Numbered from the stretch's first letter, positions 1-9,106 are shown. The stretch is DNA of 51,321 nucleotides from Vibrio jasicida CAIM 1864 = LMG 25398 (GCF_000400365.1 NZ_BAOG01000062.1:1-51321); one strand, 5' to 3'. Numbers and translations: made by a program. The notes: generated by a model not told the origin, from the letters alone.

Positions 1-10
1 TCACTGCCAT
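1..10 (-). CDS. Second flagellin gene, first three codons only (flaD-like)
   Basis: The first ten bases are the reverse complement of ATGGCAGTGA, reading Met-Ala-Val, the same opening as the flagellin next to it. A GGAG ribosome binding site lies about 9 bases upstream and a sigma-28 promoter at 92-118. In V. parahaemolyticus and V. vulnificus flaC is followed by flaD and flaE, so this is inferred to be the next flagellin. Only three codons are in the window. Confidence 0.7.
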
Positions 11-91
11 GGTGATTTCTCCAATTGATTTTCCGATGTAGCGGTTTCCGACGTCTCGGAAAACCAAGTAGTTCTCTCAAAGTTACTTCTA

Positions 92-118
92 TTAACGACT
101 CGGATTTCAGAAGCTTTA
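92..118 (-). promoter_or_regulatory. Sigma-28 (FliA) promoter of the second flagellin
   Basis: On the minus strand the sequence reads TAAAGCTT, 11 bases, GTCGTTAA. The flagellar sigma-28 consensus is TAAAGTTT-N11-GCCGATAA (vibrios often GCCGTTAA), so the match is strong with exact spacing. It lies about 80 bp upstream of the flagellin start at position 10, giving a leader of roughly 75 nt. Confidence 0.75.
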
Positions 119-302
119 GGAAAAAATCAAAAAAAATGAATTTGCGAGATTTGACTAGAAAAATTGAAGAAAAATAGAAAAAAGGCCTCAAGTTTCTGCA
201 GCTTAAGCCGAGCGTTCTAAATTGAGCAAAGAACAATCAAAAGCCACTAAAAAGCAGTGAGTTAGATGAAGGTGAAGAAGGTTTTATTTAGGAGATAGAA
301 AA

Positions 303-337
303 GAAAAAGCCCCTTTTCCTTTGAGAGAACTGGGGCT
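303..337 (-). terminator. Rho-independent terminator after flaC
   Basis: On the minus strand AGCCCC (332-337) pairs with GGGGCT (308-313) around an 18-base loop that can partly pair, followed by a T-rich tail. It lies about 190 bp beyond the flaC stop and before the next flagellin promoter, so the two flagellins are probably separate transcripts. Confidence 0.55.
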
Positions 338-526
338 AGGTTGGTAGCCAGAGCCTATGTGGAGATCAAGAGAAATGAACACATAACCGGCACACCGGGT
401 GCAACCTTACATTGAAAATAATTGGCAGGTGAGAGATGAGAGAGCCGCACATTCTATTATAAAGTTGCTTGCCACAAGCCTGCATTCCCATCCACGTCTG
501 AATGTATTGAACACAGGCAAGGTAAA

Positions 527-1681
527 CTACTGCAATAGTGACATCGCAGAGTTTGGCAACTGTTTTGCTTGAGCAAGAATCGAAGTACCTGCTTGTTGCA
601 ATATTTGAGCTTTGGTCATTTGCGTGGTTTCTTTCGCAAAGTCCGTATCTTTAATTCGGCTGTTCGATGCATCAACGTTCTCTTGGATGTTCGCCAAGTT
701 GTTGATGCTGTGGCTCAGACGGTTTTGTTTCGCACCAAGGTCAGCACGTTGTGAATCCACGTACTTAAGCGCTGAGTCCAGTACAGAAATCGCGTTCTGA
801 GAACCTTGTACAGTTGTCATGTCGATGTCTTGCACTGAAGTACGCACTGCATCTTCTGTCAAACCAAGATCAGACGCTAGACCACCAGAGATTGAAATAT
901 CGCCTTGAACATTCGGGTGAGCAACAAACACTTGTAGCTTGCCGTCTTCGCTTACCGATGCATTGATCATATCAGATTGGCCGTTGATGTACGTTGCCAA
1001 CTCTTCAATATCGTCGCCTGTTTTTGCGTTGATATTGATTTCTAGATCGTCAGGGTTGCCGTCTTCGTCTTCACCCATGCCAGGAAGCGTGATTTTTAGG
1101 TCCGCTTTAGCCGGGTCGACACCCCAGTCTTTGTCTTTACCGTTCTCAGAGAAGAAAGTCACACCGCCCATACGCTGGTCATCCGCGCGGATGCTCGTTA
1201 GCGCCATGATCATTGCTTCACCAGAGCTTGAACCGATTTGGAATGCCGCTTCACCGAACGAACCGTTCAATAGGCGACGACCACCAAATGAGGTTGTTTC
1301 TGCGATACGGTTAAGCTCGTCAGTCAATGCTGATGATTCTTCGTTGATCGCCTGACGCTCTGCTGGAGAGTTAGTACCGTTTGAAGATTGAATCGCCAAG
1401 TCACGCATACGTTGCATCACTGACGTCGCTTCATTCATCGCGCCTTCTGCTGTTTGGGCAATCGAGATACCATCGTTTGCGTTGCGCATTGCTACATCAA
1501 GACCACGAGACTGTGCAGTTAGACGGTTAGAGATCTGTAGACCTGCGGCATCGTCTTTTGCACTGTTAATCTTATGTCCTGATGACAGGCGTTCCATCGA
1601 GGTGTTTAGCTCGTTGCTCGCCTTGTTTAAATAACGCTGCGCGGTCATCGCGGAAACGTTAGTACTAACTGTTACAGCCAT
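527..1681 (-). CDS. flaC: Polar flagellin (FlaC-like)
   Basis: Structural subunit of the polar flagellar filament, exported by the flagellar type III system and polymerised beyond the hook. The 384-residue product has the conserved N-terminal D0/D1 helices (opening MAVTVSTNVSAM, with the ERLSSGHKINSAKDDAAGL-type motif near residues 32-50). It also has the C-terminal helices ending in SMSLLQ-type residues (NSAMSLLQ). A variable Asp/Gly-rich middle spans about residues 170-290. An upstream in-frame TTG would add eight residues; the ATG at 1681 is chosen because AGGAG sits 7-8 bases before it and flagellins start MAV. It lies downstream of flgL and upstream of a second flagellin, the flaC position in V. 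parahaemolyticus. Flagellin paralogues are alike, so the letter rests on position. Confidence 0.93.
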   Translation of the reverse strand: MAVTVSTNVSAMTAQRYLNKASNELNTSMERLSSGHKINSAKDDAAGLQISNRLTAQSRGLDVAMRNANDGISIAQTAEGAMNEATSVMQRMRDLAIQSSNGTNSPAERQAINEESSALTDELNRIAETTSFGGRRLLNGSFGEAAFQIGSSSGEAMIMALTSIRADDQRMGGVTFFSENGKDKDWGVDPAKADLKITLPGMGEDEDGNPDDLEININAKTGDDIEELATYINGQSDMINASVSEDGKLQVFVAHPNVQGDISISGGLASDLGLTEDAVRTSVQDIDMTTVQGSQNAISVLDSALKYVDSQRADLGAKQNRLSHSINNLANIQENVDASNSRIKDTDFAKETTQMTKAQILQQAGTSILAQAKQLPNSAMSLLQ

Positions 1682-1698
1682 TTTGCTCTCCTTTTGAG

Positions 1699-1716
1699 TT
1701 CGCAAGCTTTTGCGAA
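1699..1716 (-). promoter_or_regulatory. Perfect hairpin in the flaC 5' leader
   Basis: TTCGCAA and TTGCGAA form an uninterrupted 7-bp stem with a 4-base loop, ending about 8 bases before the AGGAG ribosome binding site of flaC. It is not followed by a T run, so it is not a terminator. A role in mRNA stability or translation control is inference. Confidence 0.5.
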
Positions 1717-1825
1717 GCGGCCAGCTTTACTCTCATTTGGATAAGCACTGACCGTAAAAATTACTTGCTAAATCTGCCCATAAGGCAGGGTTTAGAATCT
1801 CGTAAGTCTGTTCTGCCAACATCAA

Positions 1826-1841
1826 TACAATTTGTGTGCCA
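1826..1841 (-). promoter_or_regulatory. Candidate sigma-54 promoter of flaC (imperfect -12)
   Basis: The minus strand reads TGGCAC-ACAAA-TTGTA against the sigma-54 consensus TGGCAC-N5-TTGCW. The -24 half is perfect and the spacing right, but the -12 GC is GT. It would give a leader of about 135 nt. No sigma-28 promoter was found by eye in front of flaC, which favours this element, but the -12 change lowers confidence. Confidence 0.45.
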
Positions 1842-1963
1842 ACTTATTAACCATTATTTACTCTTTTAGAAACGAACAAATAAACAACAAGTTAGTTCTA
1901 TTTTCCTGCGCTTTCATTCCACGCAAGGTCATCATGTATCGCTATCGGTTCACTGTTTTTCTG

Positions 1964-1998
1964 TTGCCGCTAACATTGCCACTTTACGCATTGCCGCT
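1964..1998. repeat. TTGCCGCT direct repeats upstream of flaC
   Basis: TTGCCGCT at 1964-1971, TTGCCACT at 1976-1983 and TTGCCGCT at 1991-1998 form three short direct repeats in non-coding DNA, 120-160 bp upstream of the candidate flaC sigma-54 promoter. The same octamer occurs twice upstream of the flgF sigma-54 promoter (10015-10031). That distance suits an enhancer for a sigma-54 activator such as FlrC/FlaM; this role is inferred. Confidence 0.45.
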
Positions 1999-2125
1999 TT
2001 CGGTAAAATCGTGCCGCATCTGCTCGACAATCATGTTTGTTCTACTCTATTTATCGCGCTTAAGGCTTGGCACATAAGGCATCAAAATAAAGCACAATCA
2101 CAACAGATTGAAATCTGTGAACGTC

Positions 2126-3316
2126 CTAGATGTAGTTAAACAGTGTCAGGTCTTTTGTTTTACCAAAAGCCTGCTGTGAGGCTTGCAGCGCACGTGAGTT
2201 CTCACTGAACTCAATCACTGCTTTGGAATAATCCAAATCCTCAAAGTTGCTCTTCGCTTTCGCCAGAGACAAATTAAAATCTTCGTGGTTTTGCTCTTGA
2301 ATATCGAGCGTACTCAACTTAGCACCCAAGTCGGTTCTGACTTTGTTCATGTGAACGAAGGCCGCTTGAAATTCTTCTGTCATCTGGTGAAGCTTTGCCG
2401 TTGCTGACGCATCCGACACTGAACTGTCTGACCAAGACATAGTTTCCCGAAACGCGTCAAAAACGCTAAAGGTTTCACGTGGTTCAAGCGCAATACTATC
2501 TCCTGCCGTCACCTGCCCTTTAAGCTGAATATTGACGCCTTCGTATTGAATCCCGTCGACCGGTGAATAGTCATCCACTTGAACAATACTGCCGTCTTTT
2601 TCCAACTGGTAACCAAACTTGCCGTTGCTCATGTCGACAAACGTGACTTTGTAGTTGGCATTGTCTGATGATGCATTGGTCGCTTGACCAAGTAAGAGCT
2701 CAGAACCTTCCTTCAAGTCATACTGCGGCTCAAAATCGCCAAACGGATTGGGTATCTCCGAGAACAGTTGATTCCCCGGATAATTAATGCCCAGTTCCAT
2801 ATTGCTGGCGATCTTCATCTTGCGCTGGTAATCGTCACCGGTGTACACGACACTGCCATCAGAATCGCGGAAAAATGGCTGTGTTTTTGGTTTCGTTCCC
2901 GCAAACACATAGTTACCAGATTCATCTTGTGTATTCACAAGCGCCAAGAAGTTATTCGCAATTTCTTCCAACTCACGCTTCTTTGCTGCGCGGTCTTCCG
3001 GAGAAAACGCACCGTTGATCATTTCCATCGAAATGCGTTTCGATTCATCAGTGAATTGCTCAGCGTTGGCAATCACCACTTCTTGGTTTTCTAGTCGATT
3101 ACGAACCAGAACAATGGCATCAAGATATTGCTTTAGCTGCTCTTCTTGCTGGCCAATGCTCTGAATATAGTGCGTCGCAAGTGGATCATCACTCGGCTTG
3201 GTCAACTGCTTACCAGAAGCAAGTTGCTCCTGATTATGGTGTACCTTGTTTTCCTGACGGCGCAGGTCATTCTGCACTGACTGGTAGTTATGGAAGCTAG
3301 AAATTCTCGTTAACAT
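2126..3316 (-). CDS. flgL: Flagellar hook-filament junction protein FlgL (HAP3)
   Basis: Forms the adaptor between FlgK and the first flagellin at the end of the hook. The 396-residue product has the flagellin-like N-terminal helix (MLTRISSFHNYQSV, then a LASGKQLTKPSDDP motif near residues 32-45) and a C-terminal amphipathic helix resembling the flagellin D0 region. The middle is a FlgL-specific beta-rich region. It follows flgK by 12 bases and has a GGAGG ribosome binding site, so the two are probably cotranscribed from the sigma-54 promoter before flgK. Confidence 0.95.
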   Translation of the reverse strand: MLTRISSFHNYQSVQNDLRRQENKVHHNQEQLASGKQLTKPSDDPLATHYIQSIGQQEEQLKQYLDAIVLVRNRLENQEVVIANAEQFTDESKRISMEMINGAFSPEDRAAKKRELEEIANNFLALVNTQDESGNYVFAGTKPKTQPFFRDSDGSVVYTGDDYQRKMKIASNMELGINYPGNQLFSEIPNPFGDFEPQYDLKEGSELLLGQATNASSDNANYKVTFVDMSNGKFGYQLEKDGSIVQVDDYSPVDGIQYEGVNIQLKGQVTAGDSIALEPRETFSVFDAFRETMSWSDSSVSDASATAKLHQMTEEFQAAFVHMNKVRTDLGAKLSTLDIQEQNHEDFNLSLAKAKSNFEDLDYSKAVIEFSENSRALQASQQAFGKTKDLTLFNYI

Positions 3317-3328
3317 CTAGGGCCTCCT

Positions 3329-5242
3329 TTATCGCAACTGCAAGATGGTGTTGAAGGTGTCATTGGCTGCCTGCATCACACGAGAAGAGGCCATATACGC
3401 CTGTTGGAACTTCATCATGTTTGCCGCTTCTTCATCGAGATTTACCCCCGAGATCGACGCCACACGCTCTTGTGCCGCTTCACTTTCTAGTTGAGCGACG
3501 TCTGACAAACGCGTTGCGGTTGAAGTCTTAAGCCCCACGTCCGTATTCAAGTTGTAATACAAACTCAGAATCGTCGATTCATTGCCGTTCATCTTTTTGT
3601 CAGTTTGAATGTTCTGCATCTTACGCAAGTTACCGTTATCACCCTCAGAAGGGACTAGGTTAGCGGTAAACTTGTCATTCGCCAGCGCACCAGAGCTAAG
3701 CTCGAATACCGTTGCTCCGCCATTTTTGTAACTCGGGTGATTACTAGGCAAAGACACTGAAACAGGCCCTGTAGGCGGATACGGCTGCGGAGCCATAATC
3801 ACATTGCCTTTGGTATCGGTAACGGCAAATTGATCGCCCGTAGGTGAGACCACCACTTCAAATTCACGCAGGTCGCCCGCATCGATAATTTCGAATTTTG
3901 CGTTACCTTGGGCAAAGGTTGTCGATGCCTCATAGCTTTGTGCGGCAATTGCTTTTGGATCAGTGGTTTCGACTTTCATTTGTGCTGCACTACTACGGGT
4001 TGGTCGAAGCAGCACATGCTCACCCACTTTTGGCTCATTGCGCACTTCGACACGCATGCCGTCAATGTATATTGCATTGCCAGCATCAGTATTAAGTTTG
4101 ACGGTTTCACCGTTTGGTTTGGTCACTGCGTAACTGTCACCGTCGTAACGCAGTGAATACTCCCCACCCTTTAATGCACTAATGTCATTGATGTACACCG
4201 CCATATCTGCGGTTGATTGAGGGCCGGCCACCACACGGGATTTCGCCAAGCGTTCTGAGTTAACATCAGTAAACAACGGGTCACCAACATTTCCATTGTG
4301 ATCTAAGCCTTGTGATTGCAAGTGGTTAATTTCACTTGAGAATGCGGTCGCTAATCGACCCAACTCATCCATCACTTGAGGAATATGTTCGTCGCGCATT
4401 TTCAACATCGCACCGATTTTTCCGTCGATGTCGTCCGACTTAATGGCTTTAATACCGCCACCTTCCACCATAGCAAGACGGCGTTGATGTACATCAGGTG
4501 AGCCATCAATCATCTTTAATTGGCTGGCTTCAGTACCTGAGACCAAGGTATGCCCGTTGCCAATGTGCACGTTGAAACCTTCTGAGTTTTTACGTGGCGT
4601 GACCGTCACTTTGGTGTACTCAGAAAGTTCTTTAATCAGCTTTTCGTGTTGGTCCATCAAGTCGTTATGAGGACCAGGAGTTCGCATCATCAAACGGTGG
4701 ACATCGCGGATCTCGACAGCAAGTTGGTTCACACGTTCAATGCCCATATCGAGCGATTTGTTGGTCACATCCGATTGCTGACGAACGGTTTCGTGAAATT
4801 CGTTTAAGGTATCGCTGAGCAGCTTAGCTTTTTCTAACACCACCTTACGTGCGCCCATGTCATTTGGGGTATCTGCCATGGTTTTCACCGCATCAAACCA
4901 TTCATTAAGGTTCTCAGGGATCTTCTTTGACGCGACCGACGACAACATACTCGAAAGTAAGTCGAGATTTTTTTCGTCATCAAGCTTGGCTGCGTAGTTG
5001 GTCGTAGAAAGATTAAGCTCTTTGACGGCAAACTGATCCCAAGAGCGGCGAACATTTTCCACATGCACGCCCATGCCATAGGTAGAACCACCAAATTGGC
5101 GAGGATCGTTGGTGCCTTGGATAACAGACTGACGACTGTAACCTTCTGTATTCGCATTAGAAATGTTATGACCAGTTGTATTCAACTGTCGCTGAGCAGT
5201 AAGCACACTTTGTGTACCTACATTCAACAGATCTGACGCCAT
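3329..5242 (-). CDS. flgK: Flagellar hook-associated protein FlgK (HAP1)
   Basis: First hook-filament junction protein, assembled at the hook tip before FlgL. The 637-residue product starts MASDLLNVGTQSVL, with the rod/hook-family N-terminal motif GHNISNANTEGYSRQ at about residues 24-38. It ends with the FlgK-type helix containing EAANMMKFQQAYMASSR near residues 597-613. The open frame begins four codons earlier at a TTG; the ATG at 5242 is preferred because the family starts there. Its own sigma-54 promoter and the terminator after flgJ make flgKL a separate transcript. Confidence 0.95.
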   Translation of the reverse strand: MASDLLNVGTQSVLTAQRQLNTTGHNISNANTEGYSRQSVIQGTNDPRQFGGSTYGMGVHVENVRRSWDQFAVKELNLSTTNYAAKLDDEKNLDLLSSMLSSVASKKIPENLNEWFDAVKTMADTPNDMGARKVVLEKAKLLSDTLNEFHETVRQQSDVTNKSLDMGIERVNQLAVEIRDVHRLMMRTPGPHNDLMDQHEKLIKELSEYTKVTVTPRKNSEGFNVHIGNGHTLVSGTEASQLKMIDGSPDVHQRRLAMVEGGGIKAIKSDDIDGKIGAMLKMRDEHIPQVMDELGRLATAFSSEINHLQSQGLDHNGNVGDPLFTDVNSERLAKSRVVAGPQSTADMAVYINDISALKGGEYSLRYDGDSYAVTKPNGETVKLNTDAGNAIYIDGMRVEVRNEPKVGEHVLLRPTRSSAAQMKVETTDPKAIAAQSYEASTTFAQGNAKFEIIDAGDLREFEVVVSPTGDQFAVTDTKGNVIMAPQPYPPTGPVSVSLPSNHPSYKNGGATVFELSSGALANDKFTANLVPSEGDNGNLRKMQNIQTDKKMNGNESTILSLYYNLNTDVGLKTSTATRLSDVAQLESEAAQERVASISGVNLDEEAANMMKFQQAYMASSRVMQAANDTFNTILQLR

Positions 5243-5298
5243 ACATGCCCCCAAAAACGAAATAAAACCGGAATGAACCGATCACCTACTGAACTTTT

Positions 5299-5314
5299 AG
5301 CAAAAGGTGTGCCA
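5299..5314 (-). promoter_or_regulatory. Sigma-54 promoter of flgKL
   Basis: The minus strand reads TGGCAC-ACCTT-TTGCT, a full match to the -24/-12 consensus with correct spacing. It lies 57 bp upstream of the flgK ATG and just after the flgJ terminator. In V. cholerae flgKL is a class III operon activated by FlrC (FlaM in V. parahaemolyticus), which fits. Confidence 0.85.
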
Positions 5315-5335
5315 GTTTATTAAAAGGAAATAACC

Positions 5336-5370
5336 TAGGAAAAAAGAAAGGCTTGCACCATGGCAAGCCT
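5336..5370 (-). terminator. Rho-independent terminator after flgJ
   Basis: On the minus strand AGGCTTGC (63-70 of the 5300s) pairs with GCAAGCCT (5349-5356) around a 6-base loop, followed by a T-rich run interrupted by C. It lies 38 bp past the flgJ stop and ends the flgF-J transcript. Confidence 0.75.
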
Positions 5371-5407
5371 TATCAAATGAAGATTTAGCATTCAATAACG
5401 ATATGAA

Positions 5408-6334
5408 TTACATGCTTTCAATTTTCTGCTTCACTTGCAGTACTTTGTCTGCGTAATTCGGGTCGGTGGCGTAGCCTGCACTGTGAATACCACGAATAAA
5501 GGACTCGGAATCACCGCCTTGCTGAAGTGCCGTTTCGTAGCGAGGGTTCTCGTTTAAGAATCGTACATAATCGTTAAAACTGTCTTGGTAGTTCGAATAA
5601 GAGCGGAACGCCGCCGTCTCTTTCACTGGTGTATTATCATGGAATTCCAGTGTTTGCGTTGTTACCTTGTCGCCTTGCCAGCTTCGGTCAGCTTTGATGT
5701 TGAACAGATTGTTACTGCTACCACGCGCATTCTGAACCACCTTTTGCCCCCAGCCCGTTTCTAGCGCGGCTTGAGCAAGTAATAATGAAGGCTCCACACC
5801 CAAGGCTTTTGCTGCTCGGTCGGCGTAAGGCTTCATCGAGTTAACAAAAGATTCTGGCGTATCAAAACGTGATGGCTGAGAGCCCGGACGCGACAACTGG
5901 CCAGATTCAATTAAACGTTGCTCGATTTCACGCGCTTTCTTTGGATCCACGCGACGATATTCCACAGCATTATTTGCCGCATCGCGCATGGCTGTTTCAC
6001 TCTTATCATCACCTTGACCAACGGTTAGTTGCTTCACAATCATGTCAGCAAGGCCCATCGAGCCAGATGCACTCAAGTTACTCGCCATCTGCTCATCCAG
6101 CATTTGACGGTAGAACTTTTCGTTTTGGCTATTCATGAAATTCGATTCAAAGCCTTCGTTGGCTTCACGCATCGATTTCAGCATCATCGAAGTAAAGATA
6201 GATTCAAACTGACGAGCCGCTGCTTGCAGTGCTTCATGCTCGCCATCTTTGCCTTCTTTCACCGCTTTTTGACGAAGCGTATCAAGGGAGCTGATGTCAT
6301 GAATAAAGCCAATATCGTTAGGATTGTTCACCAT
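5408..6334 (-). CDS. flgJ: Flagellar rod-cap / peptidoglycan hydrolase FlgJ
   Basis: Bifunctional periplasmic protein: the N-terminal part caps and assembles the rod, and the C-terminal part opens peptidoglycan to let the rod through. In the 308 residues, the rod-binding domain covers about 35-102 (motif FESIFTSMMLKSMREA). The glucosaminidase (GH73) domain covers about 155-305, with likely catalytic Glu192 in QAALETGWGQ and the conserved NLFNIKAD motif at 209-216. AGGAG precedes the ATG. It is the last gene of the flgFGHIJ run, 20 bp after flgI. Confidence 0.95.
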   Translation of the reverse strand: MVNNPNDIGFIHDISSLDTLRQKAVKEGKDGEHEALQAAARQFESIFTSMMLKSMREANEGFESNFMNSQNEKFYRQMLDEQMASNLSASGSMGLADMIVKQLTVGQGDDKSETAMRDAANNAVEYRRVDPKKAREIEQRLIESGQLSRPGSQPSRFDTPESFVNSMKPYADRAAKALGVEPSLLLAQAALETGWGQKVVQNARGSSNNLFNIKADRSWQGDKVTTQTLEFHDNTPVKETAAFRSYSNYQDSFNDYVRFLNENPRYETALQQGGDSESFIRGIHSAGYATDPNYADKVLQVKQKIESM

Positions 6335-6353
6335 GTTTTTTTCTCCTAATCGA

Positions 6354-7445
6354 TTAGATGATGATTAACTGGCCTTCAATGGCACCAGCTTGTTTCAACG
6401 CTTGCAGAATCGCCATCAAGTCAGAAGGAGCAGCACCCACTTCATTGACTGCACGAACAAGATCATCCAGCGTTAAGCCCGGTTCGAACTTGAACATCTT
6501 GCCTTTTTCTTCGTTCACTTCGATATCTGAGTCCGGCACAACCACCGTTTGCCCACCAGAGAAGCCATTTGGTTGGCTCACATTGAGGTTTTCTTTGATT
6601 GCTACCGTCATGCCACCGTGCGTCACTGCCGCAGGTTTAAGGCGAACGTGTTTCCCGACAACAATGGTGCCGGTACGAGAATTTACAATGATTTTCGCCG
6701 CGCCATCAGCCGGATCGAACTCTAGGTTCTCGATAGCTGATAAGAAGGCCACGCGTTGGCTTACATCACGTGGTGCTCGAACACGAACAGAAGTCGCGTC
6801 AACGGCACTGGCCATTTGGGGGCCAAGGAAGTTATTCACGGCATCTGCCATGCGCTGCGCAGTGGTAAAGTCAGAATCCAGAAGGTTAAAGGTAATGTAA
6901 TCGCCACGACCAAATGGGTTTGGGATTTCACGCTCTACCATGGCACCACTAGAAATAAGACCGACCGTTGGGTTATTACCCACAATCTTAGAACCGTCTG
7001 CACCTTCCGCACTAAAGCCACTCACGACTAAATTGCCTTGCGCGACTGCGTATACTTCACCGTCCAAACCTTTTAGGAACGTTTGTAATAACGTACCACC
7101 ACGCAGGCTTTTCGCACTACCGATAGAGGACACAGTGACATCGACTTGTTGTCCCGGCTTTGAAAATGGAGGCAATTCAGCCGTCACCATTACCGCGGCA
7201 ACGTTTTTGATTTTCGGCTTAGTGCCTGGCGGCATTTGAATGCCGAAGTTTTGCAGCATTGCCGCGAAGCTTTGCTCAGTAAACGGGTTCGATTCGCCCG
7301 TACCTGGTAAGCCTGAAACCAAGCCATAACCGACAAGTTGGTTACTACGCACACCAGCCACTTGCGCGACGTCTTTAATACGCGCAGCTTGGGCTGTGGT
7401 TGCAAACAGCGCAACGCTCAACAGTGCTAATAGGATTCTTTTCAT
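6354..7445 (-). CDS. flgI: Flagellar P-ring protein FlgI
   Basis: Builds the periplasmic P ring around the rod in the peptidoglycan layer. The 363-residue product has a Sec signal peptide at about residues 1-20 (cleavage after AQAA) and then the family start ARIKDVAQVAGVRSNQLVGY. Motifs such as GLVSGLPGTGES and the C-terminal LQALKQAGAIEGQLIII are typical, and length matches the family. It lies between flgH and flgJ in the usual order; in vibrios the P ring also contacts the MotX/MotY T ring. Confidence 0.96.
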   Translation of the reverse strand: MKRILLALLSVALFATTAQAARIKDVAQVAGVRSNQLVGYGLVSGLPGTGESNPFTEQSFAAMLQNFGIQMPPGTKPKIKNVAAVMVTAELPPFSKPGQQVDVTVSSIGSAKSLRGGTLLQTFLKGLDGEVYAVAQGNLVVSGFSAEGADGSKIVGNNPTVGLISSGAMVEREIPNPFGRGDYITFNLLDSDFTTAQRMADAVNNFLGPQMASAVDATSVRVRAPRDVSQRVAFLSAIENLEFDPADGAAKIIVNSRTGTIVVGKHVRLKPAAVTHGGMTVAIKENLNVSQPNGFSGGQTVVVPDSDIEVNEEKGKMFKFEPGLTLDDLVRAVNEVGAAPSDLMAILQALKQAGAIEGQLIII

Positions 7446-7489
7446 GCTTACTTAATCTCTTGCAGTCAAATTGCCGTCAATGCGGCGTC

Positions 7490-8272
7490 TTATAAGGCTA
7501 CATTAAAGAATCGTGCCAAGAAGCCCGGTTCTTGCATATCTTGTGGTAAACCGGTCCCTGAATATTGGATTCTTGCGTTTGATACGCGGTTTGACGCAAT
7601 AGTGTTGTCAAAAGTAATATCATCAGGACGAATAGTACCGCTTAGGCGAATGTACTCATCACCCGTATTTAGCGTCATCCACTTCTCCCCACGAATCACG
7701 AGGTTGCCGTTTGCCAGCACCTCAATGACTTCTACCGTGATGTAACCGCTGATGCTGTTACTCTGTTTCGCTGATGAGTCACCAGCAAAAGTATTCGTGT
7801 TGTTCAAATCGTACGAGAAGTTGTACTTGCCGCCCACTTGCAACTCTTGACCACCAACAGACAACGGTTCCATTTTCGCATCGTTGGTTTTTGATAGATC
7901 GGCATTGGCACTCTTAGTCGCACGAGTCGTTTCGTCGAGTGTTACGGTAATGATGTCGCCGATTCCGCGAGGTTTAGAGTCATCGTATAGGTCAGTAATG
8001 TGTTCTGCGCTAAACAACGAGCCCGTCGCTGCTGCGTAGTGCTCAGGTTTTTGCTTAGGATGAATAGGTGCCCATGCCGGATCGCCCGCCACAGGATCGC
8101 TTCTGCCGCGCAGAGTATCAATGATGCCGCTGCTCTCGTCTTTCGACTTATCGCCTTCAACCGCATCTACCACGGTTGTCGCTTGGCTCACTTCGTCAGT
8201 TTCGATCGGTTCTAGCATCGTACAACCAGACATCGTAGCGATAAGTGCAAGTAGAGAAATACGTTTCATCAT
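7490..8272 (-). CDS. flgH: Flagellar L-ring lipoprotein FlgH
   Basis: Forms the L ring in the outer membrane, the bushing through which the rod passes. The 260-residue product has a lipobox (TMSGC, acylated Cys17). The conserved FlgH core is GDIITVTLDE (near residues 102-111), then SGYITVEVIEVLANGNLVIRGEK and the terminal SRVSNARIQYSGTG. Two adjacent ATGs compete; the second (8269) would give MKRISLL. Residues 20-90 are a longer Asp/Glu-rich linker. It lies 27 bp after flgG in the flgFGHIJ run. Confidence 0.95.
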   Translation of the reverse strand: MMKRISLLALIATMSGCTMLEPIETDEVSQATTVVDAVEGDKSKDESSGIIDTLRGRSDPVAGDPAWAPIHPKQKPEHYAAATGSLFSAEHITDLYDDSKPRGIGDIITVTLDETTRATKSANADLSKTNDAKMEPLSVGGQELQVGGKYNFSYDLNNTNTFAGDSSAKQSNSISGYITVEVIEVLANGNLVIRGEKWMTLNTGDEYIRLSGTIRPDDITFDNTIASNRVSNARIQYSGTGLPQDMQEPGFLARFFNVAL

Positions 8273-8299
8273 TGGCCCCTTAATTCCTAATCCGAGCGA

Positions 8300-9088
8300 T
8301 TACAATTGCTGGTTAACGAAGCTCATCATCTTATCGACGGATGAGATTACTTTTGAGTTCATTTCATAAACACGCTGTGCTTCGATCATGTTGACCAACT
8401 CTTCAGTCACGTTCACGTTGGACGCCTCAAGCATGGATTGACGAATCTCGCCTAAGCCATCAAGACCAGGAACACCTTCTTGTGGATCACCACTTGCGCC
8501 CGTTGGTAGGTAAAGGTTTTGACCAATAGGCTCTAGACCACCAGGGTTCACGAAATCAGTGATGGTTAACTGGCCAACAACCACGTTGTTTTGCTCACCA
8601 CGGATACGTACCGATACTTCACCGTCTGTGCCGACTGTAATAGAAATCGCGTCTTCAGGAATCACAATCTCAGGTTCAACGGCGTAACCAGAGCCAGAAG
8701 TCACCAATGTCCCTTCACCATCAAGGGTGAACTGACCGTTGCGGGTGTAACCGATGTTGCCGTCTGGTAGTGTCACTTGGAAAAAGCCATCACCTTCTAC
8801 CATCATATCCAATGCGTTGGTTGTGGTTTGTGCGTTACCGTGCGTGTGCACTTTTTGCGTTGCGACCACTTTAGAACCGGCACCCAGCATCAAACCACTT
8901 GGAAGTTCAGTATTTTGAGAAGACTGACCGCCTGGTTGGTTAATGTTTTGGTAGAACAAATCTTCGAATACCGCACGGCTCTTCTTGTAGCCAACGGTTG
9001 AGGCGTTCGCCAAGTTGTTCGAAATCGTTGCGATGTTGGTTTGTTGGGCGTCTAGACCCGTTTTACTTACCCATAGTGCTGGATGCAT
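8300..9088 (-). CDS. flgG: Flagellar distal rod protein FlgG
   Basis: Builds the distal rod that spans the periplasm. The 262-residue product has the rod/hook N-terminal motif NNLANASTVGYKKSRAVFEDL (near residues 24-44), the central DGFFQVTLPDG and GQFTLDGEGTLV repeats, and the C-terminal LVNMIEAQRVYEMNSKVISSVD helix. The length equals the E. coli-type FlgG. Order and 18-bp spacing after flgF support cotranscription. Confidence 0.96.
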   Translation of the reverse strand: MHPALWVSKTGLDAQQTNIATISNNLANASTVGYKKSRAVFEDLFYQNINQPGGQSSQNTELPSGLMLGAGSKVVATQKVHTHGNAQTTTNALDMMVEGDGFFQVTLPDGNIGYTRNGQFTLDGEGTLVTSGSGYAVEPEIVIPEDAISITVGTDGEVSVRIRGEQNNVVVGQLTITDFVNPGGLEPIGQNLYLPTGASGDPQEGVPGLDGLGEIRQSMLEASNVNVTEELVNMIEAQRVYEMNSKVISSVDKMMSFVNQQL

Positions 9089-9106
9089 TGTGAACCTCTA
9101 ACTCTG

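Noticed and set aside
939..1355. Long frames antisense to flagellin, flgI, nutA, chb and copA
   Set aside because: All are shadows of strongly supported genes, with no ribosome binding sites or family features.
1832..2077. 81-codon plus-strand frame between flaC and flgL
   Set aside because: No ribosome binding site, no recognisable features, and it lies over the candidate flaC promoter and enhancer repeats.
2062..2082. Second sigma-54-like TGGCAC on the plus strand after flgL
   Set aside because: TGGCAC is followed by ATAAGGCATC with no TTGC at the right spacing, and no plus-strand gene lies downstream.
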